A DNA stretch of 8,844 nt, taken from NCBI GenBank assembly GCA_946625715.1, contig CAMOTK010000075.1, forward strand, positions 1 to 8,844, in the 5' to 3' direction. The notes beneath the pieces were generated by a model. It was not told the DNA's origin. It saw nothing but the letters and a program-made list of their open reading frames with translations, and made no database searches. The translations under genes were made by a program, and so were the position numbers. Shown one piece after another: positions 1-7,215 of the stretch. How positions within the stretch are numbered: position 1 is the stretch's first letter; each line of letters starts with the position of its first letter. The DNA comes from an uncultured Prevotella sp. GTDB taxonomy: Bacteria; Bacteroidota; Bacteroidia; Bacteroidales; Bacteroidaceae.

Positions 1-914
1 GCCAGCACCTTGGCGTTCTTCTGCACCTGCTTGGCCCACTCCTTGAACTCGGGCTTCAGGGCTTCGCCGAAAGCTACGGCCTTGGCTGCGATGACGTGCT
101 CGAGCGGACCGCCCTGCTCACCAGGGAATACGGCTGAGTTGAGCAGCTGCGACATCTTCTTGACAACGCCCTTCGGTGTGGTCAGACCCCAAGGATTGTC
201 GAAATCCTTACCCATCAGGATGATACCGCCGCGCGGGCCGCGGAGCGTCTTGTGGGTCGTCGAGGTGACAATGTGTGCATATTTCACGGGGTTGTCGAGC
301 AAACCGGCAGCGATAAGGCCTGCGGGGTGGGCCATATCAACCATGAGCAGAGCGCCAACCTTGTCGGCAATCTCGCGCATGCGCTTGTAATCCCACTCGC
401 GGCTGTAGGCCGAGCCGCCGCCAATGATGAGCTTAGGCTTGTGCTCCAGTGCCAGACGCTCCATCTCGTCGTAGTCTACGCGACCCGTCTCTTTGTTGAG
501 GTTGTAGCCGACGGGCTTGTAGAGAATGCCCGACGTGTTGACCTTCGAACCATGAGAGAGGTGACCACCGTGGTCGAGGTTCATGCCCATGAACGTGTCG
601 CCAGGCTTGAGGACAGCCAAAAGCACTGCAGCATTGGCTTGTGCGCCCGAGTGTGGCTGTACGTTGGCATATTCGGCTCCGAAAAGCTGGCATACGCGGT
701 CGATGGCCAACTGTTCTACCTCGTCGACCACCTGACAACCGCCGTAGTAGCGATGTCCGGGATAGCCTTCGGCATACTTGTTGGTGAGGTACGACCCCAT
801 AGCTTCCATCACCTGGTCGCTTACAAAGTTCTCACTGGCAATCAGCTCAATGCCTTTCAGCTGGCGCTGATGCTCTTTCTCAATCAGTGCAAAGATTTGG
901 TTGTCTCTTTCCAT
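1..914 (-). CDS. glyA: Serine hydroxymethyltransferase, 3' end cut by window edge
   Basis: This PLP enzyme of the cytosol interconverts serine + tetrahydrofolate and glycine + 5,10-methylene-tetrahydrofolate, the main one-carbon source for thymidylate, purines and methionine. The first 304 codons are present and the rest, roughly 120 residues judging from the usual family length, lies beyond position 1. Visible family landmarks are IELIASENF (22-30), [15 protein letters not shown] (45-59), the HGGHLSHG loop (115-122), VDMAH (192-196, cofactor-contacting Asp193 and His196) and [12 protein letters not shown] (219-230), whose Lys222 should form the Schiff base with PLP. The ATG at 914 is chosen because it gives the standard N-terminus [14 protein letters not shown]. 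The gene follows pyrI after 44 nt with no terminator-like hairpin between, so it is probably the third gene of a pyrB-pyrI-glyA transcript. Identification is secure from motifs; the operon is inferred. Confidence 0.97.
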   Translation of the reverse strand, partial: MERDNQIFALIEKEHQRQLKGIELIASENFVSDQVMEAMGSYLTNKYAEGYPGHRYYGGCQVVDEVEQLAIDRVCQLFGAEYANVQPHSGAQANAAVLLAVLKPGDTFMGMNLDHGGHLSHGSKVNTSGILYKPVGYNLNKETGRVDYDEMERLALEHKPKLIIGGGSAYSREWDYKRMREIADKVGALLMVDMAHPAGLIAAGLLDNPVKYAHIVTSTTHKTLRGPRGGIILMGKDFDNPWGLTTPKGVVKKMSQLLNSAVFPGEQGGPLEHVIAAKAVAFGEALKPEFKEWAKQVQKNAKVL

Positions 915-958
915 TTCTGTCGTTGGTTTGATTTGATATATGTATTTGCTTGATGGTC

Positions 959-1405
959 TTAGCAAAGTTCCACTTTGTTGATGTCCTGCTCCTTTTCGCA
1001 GTAGTGGCACGTAAGGATGCCGTTGGAAACGTGGAAGTGGGTTTTCATGGGCTCGTTGTTCGTGATGCACTTGGGATTGTTGCACTTCACGATGCCCTTG
1101 ATTTCGTCGGGCGTGGTGACGGTTTTCTTCTCAATGACTTCAAAGTCGCGAATGATGTTGAGCACAATGTTTGGTGCCACAACGCTGAGTCGCGAAATCT
1201 CTTCATCGGTGAAGAACTTGTCTTCTACCTTGATGATACCCTTCTTGCCCAGCTTCTTCGAAAGGAAGTTGTAGCCGATGGTCACGGGTGTTTGCAGTTC
1301 CTGAAGCCTGAGCAGCTGCGCCACCTGATAGGTTTTGTCGCTGGGTATATGGTCGATGACGGTGCCGTTCTTGATGGCGGCCACGAGCATTTCGTTCTTG
1401 TTCAT
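959..1405 (-). CDS. pyrI: Aspartate carbamoyltransferase regulatory chain
   Basis: This is the regulatory subunit of class B aspartate transcarbamoylase. It binds CTP, UTP or ATP and links catalytic trimers into the allosteric c6r6 holoenzyme. At 148 aa it is close to the E. coli chain. The N-terminal allosteric domain (about 1-100) has GTVIDHIP (14-21), matching the nucleotide-binding Asp-His pair of the family, plus Lys59 and Lys94 at the expected places. The C-terminal zinc domain has all four cysteine ligands: Cys108, Cys113, Cys133 and Cys136. The protein ends in an additional Cys148. Its ATG overlaps the pyrB stop in the sequence ATGA (1402-1405), the usual arrangement for translational coupling of subunits needed in equal amounts. 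Feedback control of pyrimidine synthesis is therefore expected at the enzyme level. Confidence 0.98.
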   Translation of the reverse strand: MNKNEMLVAAIKNGTVIDHIPSDKTYQVAQLLRLQELQTPVTIGYNFLSKKLGKKGIIKVEDKFFTDEEISRLSVVAPNIVLNIIRDFEVIEKKTVTTPDEIKGIVKCNNPKCITNNEPMKTHFHVSNGILTCHYCEKEQDINKVELC

Positions 1406-2349
1406 AGGATGATGGTTTTGTCGTTACGTACTTCGTCGAGCGTGATGCCGAGCACATCGCAGAAGATGGCTTCGCGTGCAAAGAGGCCGTTGCCGGCTTG
1501 CTGAATGTAGTAGGCATGCGGGTTGTCGTCTACCTCGTAGGCAATCTCGTTTACGCGTGGCAGCGGATGGAGAATCTTCATGTTGGGCTTGGCCATGCGC
1601 AGCATTTCGTTGTTGAGCACATAGACGTTCTTCACGCGCTCGTACTCCATGAGGTCGGAGAAGCGCTCCTTCTGCACGCGCGTCATATAAAGAATGTCGG
1701 CGTCGGCAATGATTTTCTCGTTGAAGGCAGTGTGCTCCTGGTATTTGATGCCGTGCTCTTCGCAATAAATCTTATATTCCTTAGGCATCTGCAGCTCTTT
1801 GGGAGCCACGAAGTGGAATGTAGGATTGAAGTGGCGCATGGCCATCAGTAGCGAGTGTACGGTACGTCCGTATTTCAAGTCGCCTACCATGTAGATGTTC
1901 AGGTTCTCGAGCGTGCCCTGCGTCTTGTAGATGGAGTAGAGGTCGAGCATGCACTGCGAGGGATGCTGGTGTGCACCGTCGCCAGCATTGACGATGGGCA
2001 CCGGTGCCACTTCCGAGGCATACTGCGCAGCACCTTCAATGAAGTGTCGCATGACGATGACATCGGCATAGTTGCTGACCATGAGAATGGTGTCTTTGAG
2101 CGTCTCGCCTTTTGTGCCGCTCGTTACCTTCGGGTCGGCAAAGCCAATGACGCGAGCGCCCAGCCGGTTGGCTGCCGTTTCGAAGGAGAGGCGCGTGCGG
2201 GTGCTTGGTTCGAAGAACAGCGTTGCCACTACTTTGCCTTTGAGCAGCTCTCTGTTGGGGTGCTTCTCAAACTCCTCGGCCATCCTAATCATGTAGAGAA
2301 TCTTCTCTTTTGTAAGGTCGGCGATAGTTACAAAATTATGCTTATCCAT
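1402..2349 (-). CDS. pyrB: Aspartate carbamoyltransferase catalytic chain
   Basis: This enzyme condenses carbamoyl phosphate and L-aspartate to N-carbamoyl-aspartate, the committed step of de novo UMP synthesis. The 315-aa length is typical. The carbamoyl-phosphate site is complete: STRTR (49-53) within [13 protein letters not shown], Lys80 in the mobile loop TSGTKGET, Arg101, and His129/Gln132 in [10 protein letters not shown]. The aspartate side shows Arg162 ([11 protein letters not shown]), Arg224 (MTRVQKERF) and the HPLPRVNEI loop (261-269). No key residue is missing. The ATG at 2349 starts [12 protein letters not shown], a normal N-terminus, and lies 22 nt after a TAnnTTCG promoter-like element. 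The leader is too short for an attenuator or a PyrR-type riboswitch-like structure, so any pyrimidine control of transcription would act at initiation (inference). It is the first gene of the minus-strand pyrB-pyrI-glyA cluster and is divergent from the PBP1A gene. Confidence 0.98.
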   Translation of the reverse strand: MDKHNFVTIADLTKEKILYMIRMAEEFEKHPNRELLKGKVVATLFFEPSTRTRLSFETAANRLGARVIGFADPKVTSGTKGETLKDTILMVSNYADVIVMRHFIEGAAQYASEVAPVPIVNAGDGAHQHPSQCMLDLYSIYKTQGTLENLNIYMVGDLKYGRTVHSLLMAMRHFNPTFHFVAPKELQMPKEYKIYCEEHGIKYQEHTAFNEKIIADADILYMTRVQKERFSDLMEYERVKNVYVLNNEMLRMAKPNMKILHPLPRVNEIAYEVDDNPHAYYIQQAGNGLFAREAIFCDVLGITLDEVRNDKTIIL

Positions 2350-2371
2350 GACGATTTGTTATTTTCGACTG

Positions 2372-2379
2372 CGAAGATA
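2372..2379 (-). promoter_or_regulatory. Candidate -7 element for the pyrB operon
   Basis: Read on the minus strand this is TATCTTCG, one mismatch from the Bacteroidetes -7 consensus TAnnTTTG. It ends 22 nt upstream of the pyrB ATG, implying a leader of under 20 nt. I do not see a TTTG -33 partner at the expected 19-21 nt spacing, so the promoter may be weak or activator-dependent. Confidence 0.45.
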
Positions 2380-2419
2380 CACATTATTTCCGAATCTCGG
2401 GCATCTTCAGTGAGAAAAA

Positions 2420-2451
2420 TTTGCTTATCTCATCAATTCTTTGTATTTTTG
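2420..2451 (+). promoter_or_regulatory. Candidate promoter of the PBP1A gene (TTTG-N20-TATTTTTG)
   Basis: TTTG at 2420-2423 and TATTTTTG at 2444-2451 are separated by 20 nt. Both boxes and the spacing match the Bacteroidetes primary sigma factor consensus (TTTG, 19-21 nt, TAnnTTTG). The -7 box ends 22 nt before the ATG at 2474, giving a short leader with an A-rich stretch (AAAATATAAAAAAGA) directly before the start, typical of ribosome loading in this phylum. Confidence 0.65.
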
Positions 2452-2473
2452 CCCCGCTAAAATATAAAAAAGA

Positions 2474-4813
2474 ATGAGAAAGAAGCTGATATATTTCCTC
2501 TGGACACTGATGTTTGTGGCTGTCTTGATGACCGCCCTTTCGTTTACGGCAATAGCCAACGGCTGGATAGGCTACATGCCACCGATAGAAGATTTGCAGA
2601 ATCCCATCAGCCGTTTTGCCACGCAGATAATCTCGGCCGATGGTAAGGTGATAGGTACTTGGAACTACAACCGCGAAAACCGTATTATGGTCGACTACAA
2701 CAAGCTGTCGCCCAATCTGGTGAAGGCTTTGGTGGCCACCGAGGATGTGCGCTTTTACGACCACTCAGGCATCGACTTCATTGCCTTGGGCCGTGCGGTG
2801 GTGAAGCGTGGCTTCATGGGACAGAAGAGTGCCGGTGGTGGTTCGACCATCACGCAGCAGCTGGCCAAGCAGTTGTTTTCGGATAAAGCCCATTCCACGC
2901 TCGAGCGTCTGCTGCAGAAGCCGATAGAGTGGGTGATAGCCGTGCAGTTGGAGCGCAACTACACGAAGGAAGAGATTTTGGCCATGTACCTGAACTACTT
3001 CGACTTCCTGCATAATGCCGTAGGCATCAAGACGGCAGCGAACACCTATTTCTCGAAAGAACCGTCCGACCTGAATCTGTGCGAGGCCGCCACGCTTATT
3101 GGTCTTTGCAAGAACCCCAGCTACTTCAATCCCGTGCGTTTTCCTGAGCGCAGCTTAGAGCGTCGCAACGTGGTGTTGCACCAGATGCTCAAGGCCGAGT
3201 ATATCACTGAGGAAGAATACGAACAGAGCAGCCAGCAACCGCTCAATCTGAAGTTCCATGTGGCCGACCATAAAGATGGTATCGCCACCTATTTCCGCGA
3301 CTACCTTCGTCGCTACATGATGGCCAAGGAGCCGCGTCGTTCTGACTATCCATCATGGAACTATCCGAAGTATTATCAAGACTCGCTCAACTGGCAGAAC
3401 GATCCGCTCTACGGCTGGTGCAACAAGAACCGGAAAAAGAACGGCGAGAACTATAACGTCTATACCGATGGTCTGAAAGTGTTCACTACTGTGGATTCGC
3501 GCATGCAGGCCTATGCCGAGCAAGCCTGCTACCAACATGTGGTGAAGTTCCTGCAGCCTGCTTTCAATACTGCCAACAGGGCAAAGCGTAATGCGCCTTA
3601 TTCCAGCAACCTGACCAGTGAACAGATACGCAAGATTCTGGACCGTTCAATGCGACAGTGCGAGCGCTACCGCGCGTTGAAGGCTGCCGGCAAGTCGGAC
3701 AACGAGATAGAACGCTCGTTCAATACGAAGACCGAGATGTCGGTGTTCACCTACCACGGTGTGGTCGATACGGTGATGACGCCGCTCGATTCTATCCGCT
3801 ACTACAAGAAATTCCTGCGCTGTGGCTTCATGGCGATGTCGCCCACCGACGGTGCGGTGAAAGCCTATGTGGGCGGTCTCGACTTTACACATTTCGCCTA
3901 CGATATGGCAATGGAAGGTCGTCGACAGGTGGGTTCAACCATCAAACCCTACCTCTACTCGCTGGCTATGGAGAACGGCTTCTCGCCATGTGACTTGGCA
4001 CCCAACGTGCAGCAAACCTATATGGTGGGCACGCAGGCTTGGACGCCGCGCAACGGCAGCAAGGCTCGCTATGGTGAGATGGTGACGCTGAAGTGGGGCT
4101 TGGCGCAGTCGAACAACTGGATATCGGCCTATCTGATGTCGAAACTCAATCCGTCGGCCTTTGTGACGCTGCTGCACGAATATGGCATCAACAATCCCGA
4201 AATACACCCCTCAATGTCGTTGTGTCTTGGTCCGTGCGACATCAGCGTGGGCGAGATGGTGTCGGCCTATACGGCCTTTGTGAATCATGGCATCCGTATT
4301 GCACCCCTGTTTGTGACAAAGATAGAAGACAACGAGGGCAATGTGGTGGCCCGCTTCCAGCCGCGCATGAACGAGGTGATTAGCGAGGAAAGTGCCAACA
4401 AGATGATTTACATGCTCAAGGGTGTGGTCGATGGTGGTACGGGCAGCCGTTTGCGCTTCCGCTATAATCTGAAGGGCGAGCTGGGCGGCAAGACCGGTAC
4501 GACTAATAACAACAGCGACGCCTGGTTCATGGGCATCACGCCACAGTTGGTTGGCGGTTGCTGGGTAGGCGGCGACGACCGCGACATCCACTTCGATTCG
4601 ATGTCGATGGGTCAAGGTGCCACGATGGCACTGCCTATCTTTGCCTATTTCATGCAGAAAGTGTATGCCGACAAGACGCTCGATTATAGCGAAGACGCTG
4701 TGTTTGACTTGCCTTCAGGCTATAATCCCTGCTCGTTGCTCGACGACGGCGGCGGAGAAAACGGCGAAGGCGAGGTAGACGAGACGGTCGAGGCTAATGA
4801 GATATTCCAATAG
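2474..4813 (+). CDS. mrcA: Class A penicillin-binding protein 1A (bifunctional transglycosylase/transpeptidase)
   Basis: This inner-membrane enzyme polymerises lipid II into glycan strands and cross-links the stem peptides; it is a beta-lactam target. It has 779 aa. Residues 1-4 (MRKK) are cytoplasmic, followed by a single membrane anchor at about 5-29. The GT51 transglycosylase domain (about 45-225) has TEDVRFYDHSG with catalytic Glu90, GGGSTITQQLAKQLF (121-135), QKPIE with the second acidic residue Glu152, and MYLNYF...GIKTAA (171-188). After a long linker, the transpeptidase domain (about 445-740) has the nucleophile motif S488-T-I-K491, S546-N-N548 and K673-T-G675. All active-site motifs are intact. 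The C-terminus is a short acidic tail rich in Asp/Glu/Gly (757-777). The start is supported by the basic N-terminus, the A-rich leader and the promoter-like site. The gene stands alone on its strand. Confidence 0.97.
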   Translation: MRKKLIYFLWTLMFVAVLMTALSFTAIANGWIGYMPPIEDLQNPISRFATQIISADGKVIGTWNYNRENRIMVDYNKLSPNLVKALVATEDVRFYDHSGIDFIALGRAVVKRGFMGQKSAGGGSTITQQLAKQLFSDKAHSTLERLLQKPIEWVIAVQLERNYTKEEILAMYLNYFDFLHNAVGIKTAANTYFSKEPSDLNLCEAATLIGLCKNPSYFNPVRFPERSLERRNVVLHQMLKAEYITEEEYEQSSQQPLNLKFHVADHKDGIATYFRDYLRRYMMAKEPRRSDYPSWNYPKYYQDSLNWQNDPLYGWCNKNRKKNGENYNVYTDGLKVFTTVDSRMQAYAEQACYQHVVKFLQPAFNTANRAKRNAPYSSNLTSEQIRKILDRSMRQCERYRALKAAGKSDNEIERSFNTKTEMSVFTYHGVVDTVMTPLDSIRYYKKFLRCGFMAMSPTDGAVKAYVGGLDFTHFAYDMAMEGRRQVGSTIKPYLYSLAMENGFSPCDLAPNVQQTYMVGTQAWTPRNGSKARYGEMVTLKWGLAQSNNWISAYLMSKLNPSAFVTLLHEYGINNPEIHPSMSLCLGPCDISVGEMVSAYTAFVNHGIRIAPLFVTKIEDNEGNVVARFQPRMNEVISEESANKMIYMLKGVVDGGTGSRLRFRYNLKGELGGKTGTTNNNSDAWFMGITPQLVGGCWVGGDDRDIHFDSMSMGQGATMALPIFAYFMQKVYADKTLDYSEDAVFDLPSGYNPCSLLDDGGGENGEGEVDETVEANEIFQ

Positions 4814-4819
4814 CGCGCT
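4812..4819. other. Convergent gene junction with 8-bp palindrome
   Basis: AGCGCGCT is a perfect palindrome that overlaps the last two bases of the PBP1A stop (TAG, 4811-4813) and the first base of the opposing stop (4819-4821). Only 5 bp lie between the two genes. The palindrome has no loop or adjoining T-tract, so I do not call it a terminator. Transcripts from both sides must run into each other's 3' coding sequence. Confidence 0.4.
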
Positions 4820-5934
4820 TACTCTTCGATGTGTGAGAGCGAATGAGCAAACGACGCGAAGAGGTTGGTAACGGTTTCGCTGGGATAGTACTTGAAGTAC
4901 TTGGCCGAGTGGCGCACGTGCCAGAACATGGCCGACGAGTTGGCTGTGTGTACAAAGATGTCATTGCCCTGTGAGAAATACCATTCTTTGTCGTGTGTGG
5001 TTTTGAGTCTGACGATTTCGTTGTAGATGTCGTCGAGTTTCTTGTCGTCGACATCCGGCTCCATGAACGGTATTTCGTCTTCAGAGAAGTTGAAGAGCCT
5101 GACCAGCAGCGCACCTGCGAGCTGAGCCATGCGTTTCAGCTTGAGTTGTTCAATCCATTCTTCCACCTTCACGAAGTCGACCTTGTGTCCCATCTTTCTG
5201 AGGAAGATGCCTAAGTCAAGCAGCTGTTTGAGGCGCAGTCCCTCGTTGAGCATGAAATGGCTGATGCGCAGCAAGATGTAGAGCATGTTGAGCGTTGGCG
5301 GCACTGTTTCCATTCGCGTGCCGTTGATGATGACGTAGGCGGAGTCGCAGGCGCGCGTTTCTCCCTCAATGATGCTTTGCAGTCGGCGGTTGAGCAGCGT
5401 GTTGGTCAGACAAATCATGCGCCTATGGTGTTCCACCTTAATGCCTCGCCAATGGTAGCGCAGCAGGTATTTCTCCGAGGTGTCGGCATCTTCGTCTTGC
5501 ATTTTAGCCCATTCGTCGGCCTTCTTGGCTTGCGGTTCGAAGGGGAAGAAGATGTCTATGTCGCCCGCCTTTCGGTGGTTGGGCACAGGATAGTAGGTGG
5601 CCAGACTCTGTCCCTTGAGCAGAATGGGTCGCAGATGCTGGTCATTGAGATAGATGAGTACTTCCGAGATACACATGTTGACCTTCTGGTTCTCGTCTTC
5701 CGTGTGCTTGGCTATCTTAGTCCATGCGGCTCGTTGCTCGTCGTCGGCAATCTGCATGAAGAACTGGTCGCTGCAGCGGCGTATGCCGTCGTAGGCCAGT
5801 GCCGCCACGCCGTGGGTGATGGCCATCTGCAGCACGCGTTCCCACTTCCAAGCCGACATGGGTTCGATGGTTTCCTGTGCTTCGAAGACGCCTGCGCGCA
5901 GCAAGCGGAAAAAGTTGCGTTCTACGATGTTCAT
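4819..5934 (-). CDS. PF14907-type nucleotidyltransferase of unknown substrate
   Basis: The 371-aa product resembles the uncharacterised bacterial nucleotidyltransferase family PF14907 (NTP_transf_5). The core is LLKGQSLATYYP (105-116) followed by HRKAGDIDIFF (120-130), where the G-D-I-D motif supplies the two metal-binding acids Asp125 and Asp127. VEHHRR (167-172) supplies a likely third acid, Glu168. A further family-like stretch is ISHFMLNEGLRLKQLLDLGIFL (224-245) in the helical half. The catalytic signature looks complete, so the protein is probably active, but the family's substrate is not established; members are often seen near polysaccharide or peptide-modification genes. No signal peptide or membrane span is evident, so it is likely cytosolic. 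The ATG at 5934 overlaps the antiporter stop in ATGA (5931-5934) with purine-rich AAGAAGA just upstream. An in-frame ATG at 6123 would start inside the antiporter gene and encode low-complexity sequence, so it is not used. Confidence 0.85.
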   Translation of the reverse strand: MNIVERNFFRLLRAGVFEAQETIEPMSAWKWERVLQMAITHGVAALAYDGIRRCSDQFFMQIADDEQRAAWTKIAKHTEDENQKVNMCISEVLIYLNDQHLRPILLKGQSLATYYPVPNHRKAGDIDIFFPFEPQAKKADEWAKMQDEDADTSEKYLLRYHWRGIKVEHHRRMICLTNTLLNRRLQSIIEGETRACDSAYVIINGTRMETVPPTLNMLYILLRISHFMLNEGLRLKQLLDLGIFLRKMGHKVDFVKVEEWIEQLKLKRMAQLAGALLVRLFNFSEDEIPFMEPDVDDKKLDDIYNEIVRLKTTHDKEWYFSQGNDIFVHTANSSAMFWHVRHSAKYFKYYPSETVTNLFASFAHSLSHIEE

Positions 5935-7208
5935 GAGTATCTTCTTGGGTATCTGAATAGTATGGCCAAGGTGGCGGCAATGCCAATGGCGAAGGGATAA
6001 TAGAGGTAGGGCACGATGTGGATGGGGTTGATGGCAGCCAGTCCTGCAGCCATGAGCAGCTGTGCGCCATAGGGAATGATGCCCTGCACGCAGCAGGAGA
6101 AGGTGTCGAGCAGCGAAGCGCATTTGCGCGGGTCGATGCCAAACTTTTCGCCTATCTGTCGGGCGATGCCGCCGACGGTGATGATGGCTACGGTGTTGTT
6201 GGCTGTGCAGAGGTCGACAACAGCCACGAGTCCGCCAATGGTGAGTTCGGCGCCCCGTTTCGAACTGAGGTGCCGCGTCTGCTGGTCAATGAGATAGTCG
6301 ATGCCGCCGTTGTGCTTGATGATTTCGAGCAGTCCGCCGGCGAGCAGTGTGATGATGATGAGCTCGCCCATGCTGGTGATGCCTGTGCCCATGGCGCTGA
6401 ACCATCCGAAGACGTCGTAGGCACCGATGCTGATACCGATGATGCCTGTGAGGGCGATGCCGATGGTGAGCACGGCCATAACGTTGAGACCTACTATCGC
6501 CGTGACAAGTACCACCAAATAAGGGAGTACCTTGACGAGACTGACGTCGCCGACGGTTTGCGCCGCACTGATGTTGAGCCCCATCACAATGTAGACGGCA
6601 AGGATAATGACCGCGGCGGGTACCACGATGAATGCGTTTACACGAAACTTGTCGCTGGGCTTGCATCCCTGCGTTTGCGTGGCAATGATGGTGGTGTCGC
6701 TGATGAACGAGAGGTTGTCGCCGAAGAACGAACCGCCGACGACGACGGCCGTGAGCAACGGAATGCTGACACCCGTTTGCTGGGCCACGCCTGCGGCAAT
6801 GGGCGTCAGTGCGACGATGGTGCCCACGCTGGTGCCAATGCTGAGCGAGATGAAACAAGCGGCAATAAAGAGTCCGGCCAGCAACATCTGTGGCGGCAGC
6901 AAGCTGAGCGTAAGGTTGACGGTGGCGTCGATGCTGCCCATCTCCTTGGCCGAGTTAGCAAAGGCGCCAGCCAGCACGAATATCCATAGCATGAACATCA
7001 TCTGCTTTTTACCGGCGCCTTGGCTGAACACGTTTATGCGTTTGGAAAGTGTGCCGGGCGTGATGGCGATGGCATAGATGCTACTGATGAGAAACGCCAC
7101 GGTGATAGGCACCTTATAGAAGTCACGAGCAAGGATGCTCGTGACTAAATATAAGATGATAAACACCAATAGCGGTGACAGTGCTATGAAACCTCTCTTG
7201 CTGTTCAA
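5931..7208 (-). CDS. nhaC: NhaC-family Na+/H+ antiporter, TTG start
   Basis: This inner-membrane secondary carrier of family PF03553 (NhaC/MleN type) is expected to exchange Na+ for H+, or Na+/H+ with an organic acid in MleN-like members. The 425 residues are almost all hydrophobic segments, about 10-12 membrane spans. Conserved polar motifs are SIGTSVGT (123-130), GGSFFGDNLSFISDTT (158-173, the family's G-D-x-L-S-x-x-S-D-T-T signature), TANNTVAI (335-342) and IPYGAQLL (378-385). No ATG exists near the N-terminus. The frame is closed by a stop about 17 nt upstream, and the only usual initiator before the first membrane span is TTG at 7208 (MNSKRGFIALSPLL). That start lies 7 nt after the uxaA stop with no Shine-Dalgarno sequence, suggesting re-initiation by ribosomes leaving uxaA. 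The gene ends in an ATGA overlap with the nucleotidyltransferase gene. Transported substrate is not proven by sequence. Confidence 0.9.
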   Translation of the reverse strand: MNSKRGFIALSPLLVFIILYLVTSILARDFYKVPITVAFLISSIYAIAITPGTLSKRINVFSQGAGKKQMMFMLWIFVLAGAFANSAKEMGSIDATVNLTLSLLPPQMLLAGLFIAACFISLSIGTSVGTIVALTPIAAGVAQQTGVSIPLLTAVVVGGSFFGDNLSFISDTTIIATQTQGCKPSDKFRVNAFIVVPAAVIILAVYIVMGLNISAAQTVGDVSLVKVLPYLVVLVTAIVGLNVMAVLTIGIALTGIIGISIGAYDVFGWFSAMGTGITSMGELIIITLLAGGLLEIIKHNGGIDYLIDQQTRHLSSKRGAELTIGGLVAVVDLCTANNTVAIITVGGIARQIGEKFGIDPRKCASLLDTFSCCVQGIIPYGAQLLMAAGLAAINPIHIVPYLYYPFAIGIAATLAILFRYPRRYS

Positions 7209-7215
7209 TGGTCTA

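Larger units (their letters stand above)
2350..2473. promoter_or_regulatory. Divergent control region between pyrB and the PBP1A gene
   Basis: These 124 bp separate two outward-facing start codons and must carry the promoters of both units. It is AT-richer than its neighbours and holds no ORF of note. Each side has a TAnnTTtG-type element ending 22 nt before its start codon. A short dyad CCGA-ATC-TCGG lies between them at 2390-2400 and is a possible operator half-site pair, though such small dyads occur by chance. Confidence 0.75.

Noticed and set aside
252..953. Plus-strand open frame of 233 codons opposite glyA
   Set aside because: It lies fully within the conserved serine hydroxymethyltransferase gene and encodes nothing recognisable.
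915..958. Possible promoter or terminator between pyrI and glyA
   Set aside because: The 44 nt are AT-rich but hold neither a TAnnTTTG box on the minus strand nor a stable hairpin with a T-run.
1855..2460. Plus-strand open frame of 201 codons opposite pyrB, reaching into the control region
   Set aside because: It is an antisense shadow of pyrB with no own start signals or domain.
5935..6123. 63-residue N-terminal extension of the nucleotidyltransferase from an ATG at 6123
   Set aside because: The extension is encoded wholly within nhaC, is rich in His, Arg and Leu without a pattern, and the ATG at 5934 in an ATGA overlap with a purine-rich upstream site fits far better.
6018..6989. Plus-strand open frame of 323 codons opposite nhaC
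   Set aside because: The product is very rich in Asp, Glu, Gly and His, as expected from reading hydrophobic membrane-protein codons backwards; no domain is recognisable.
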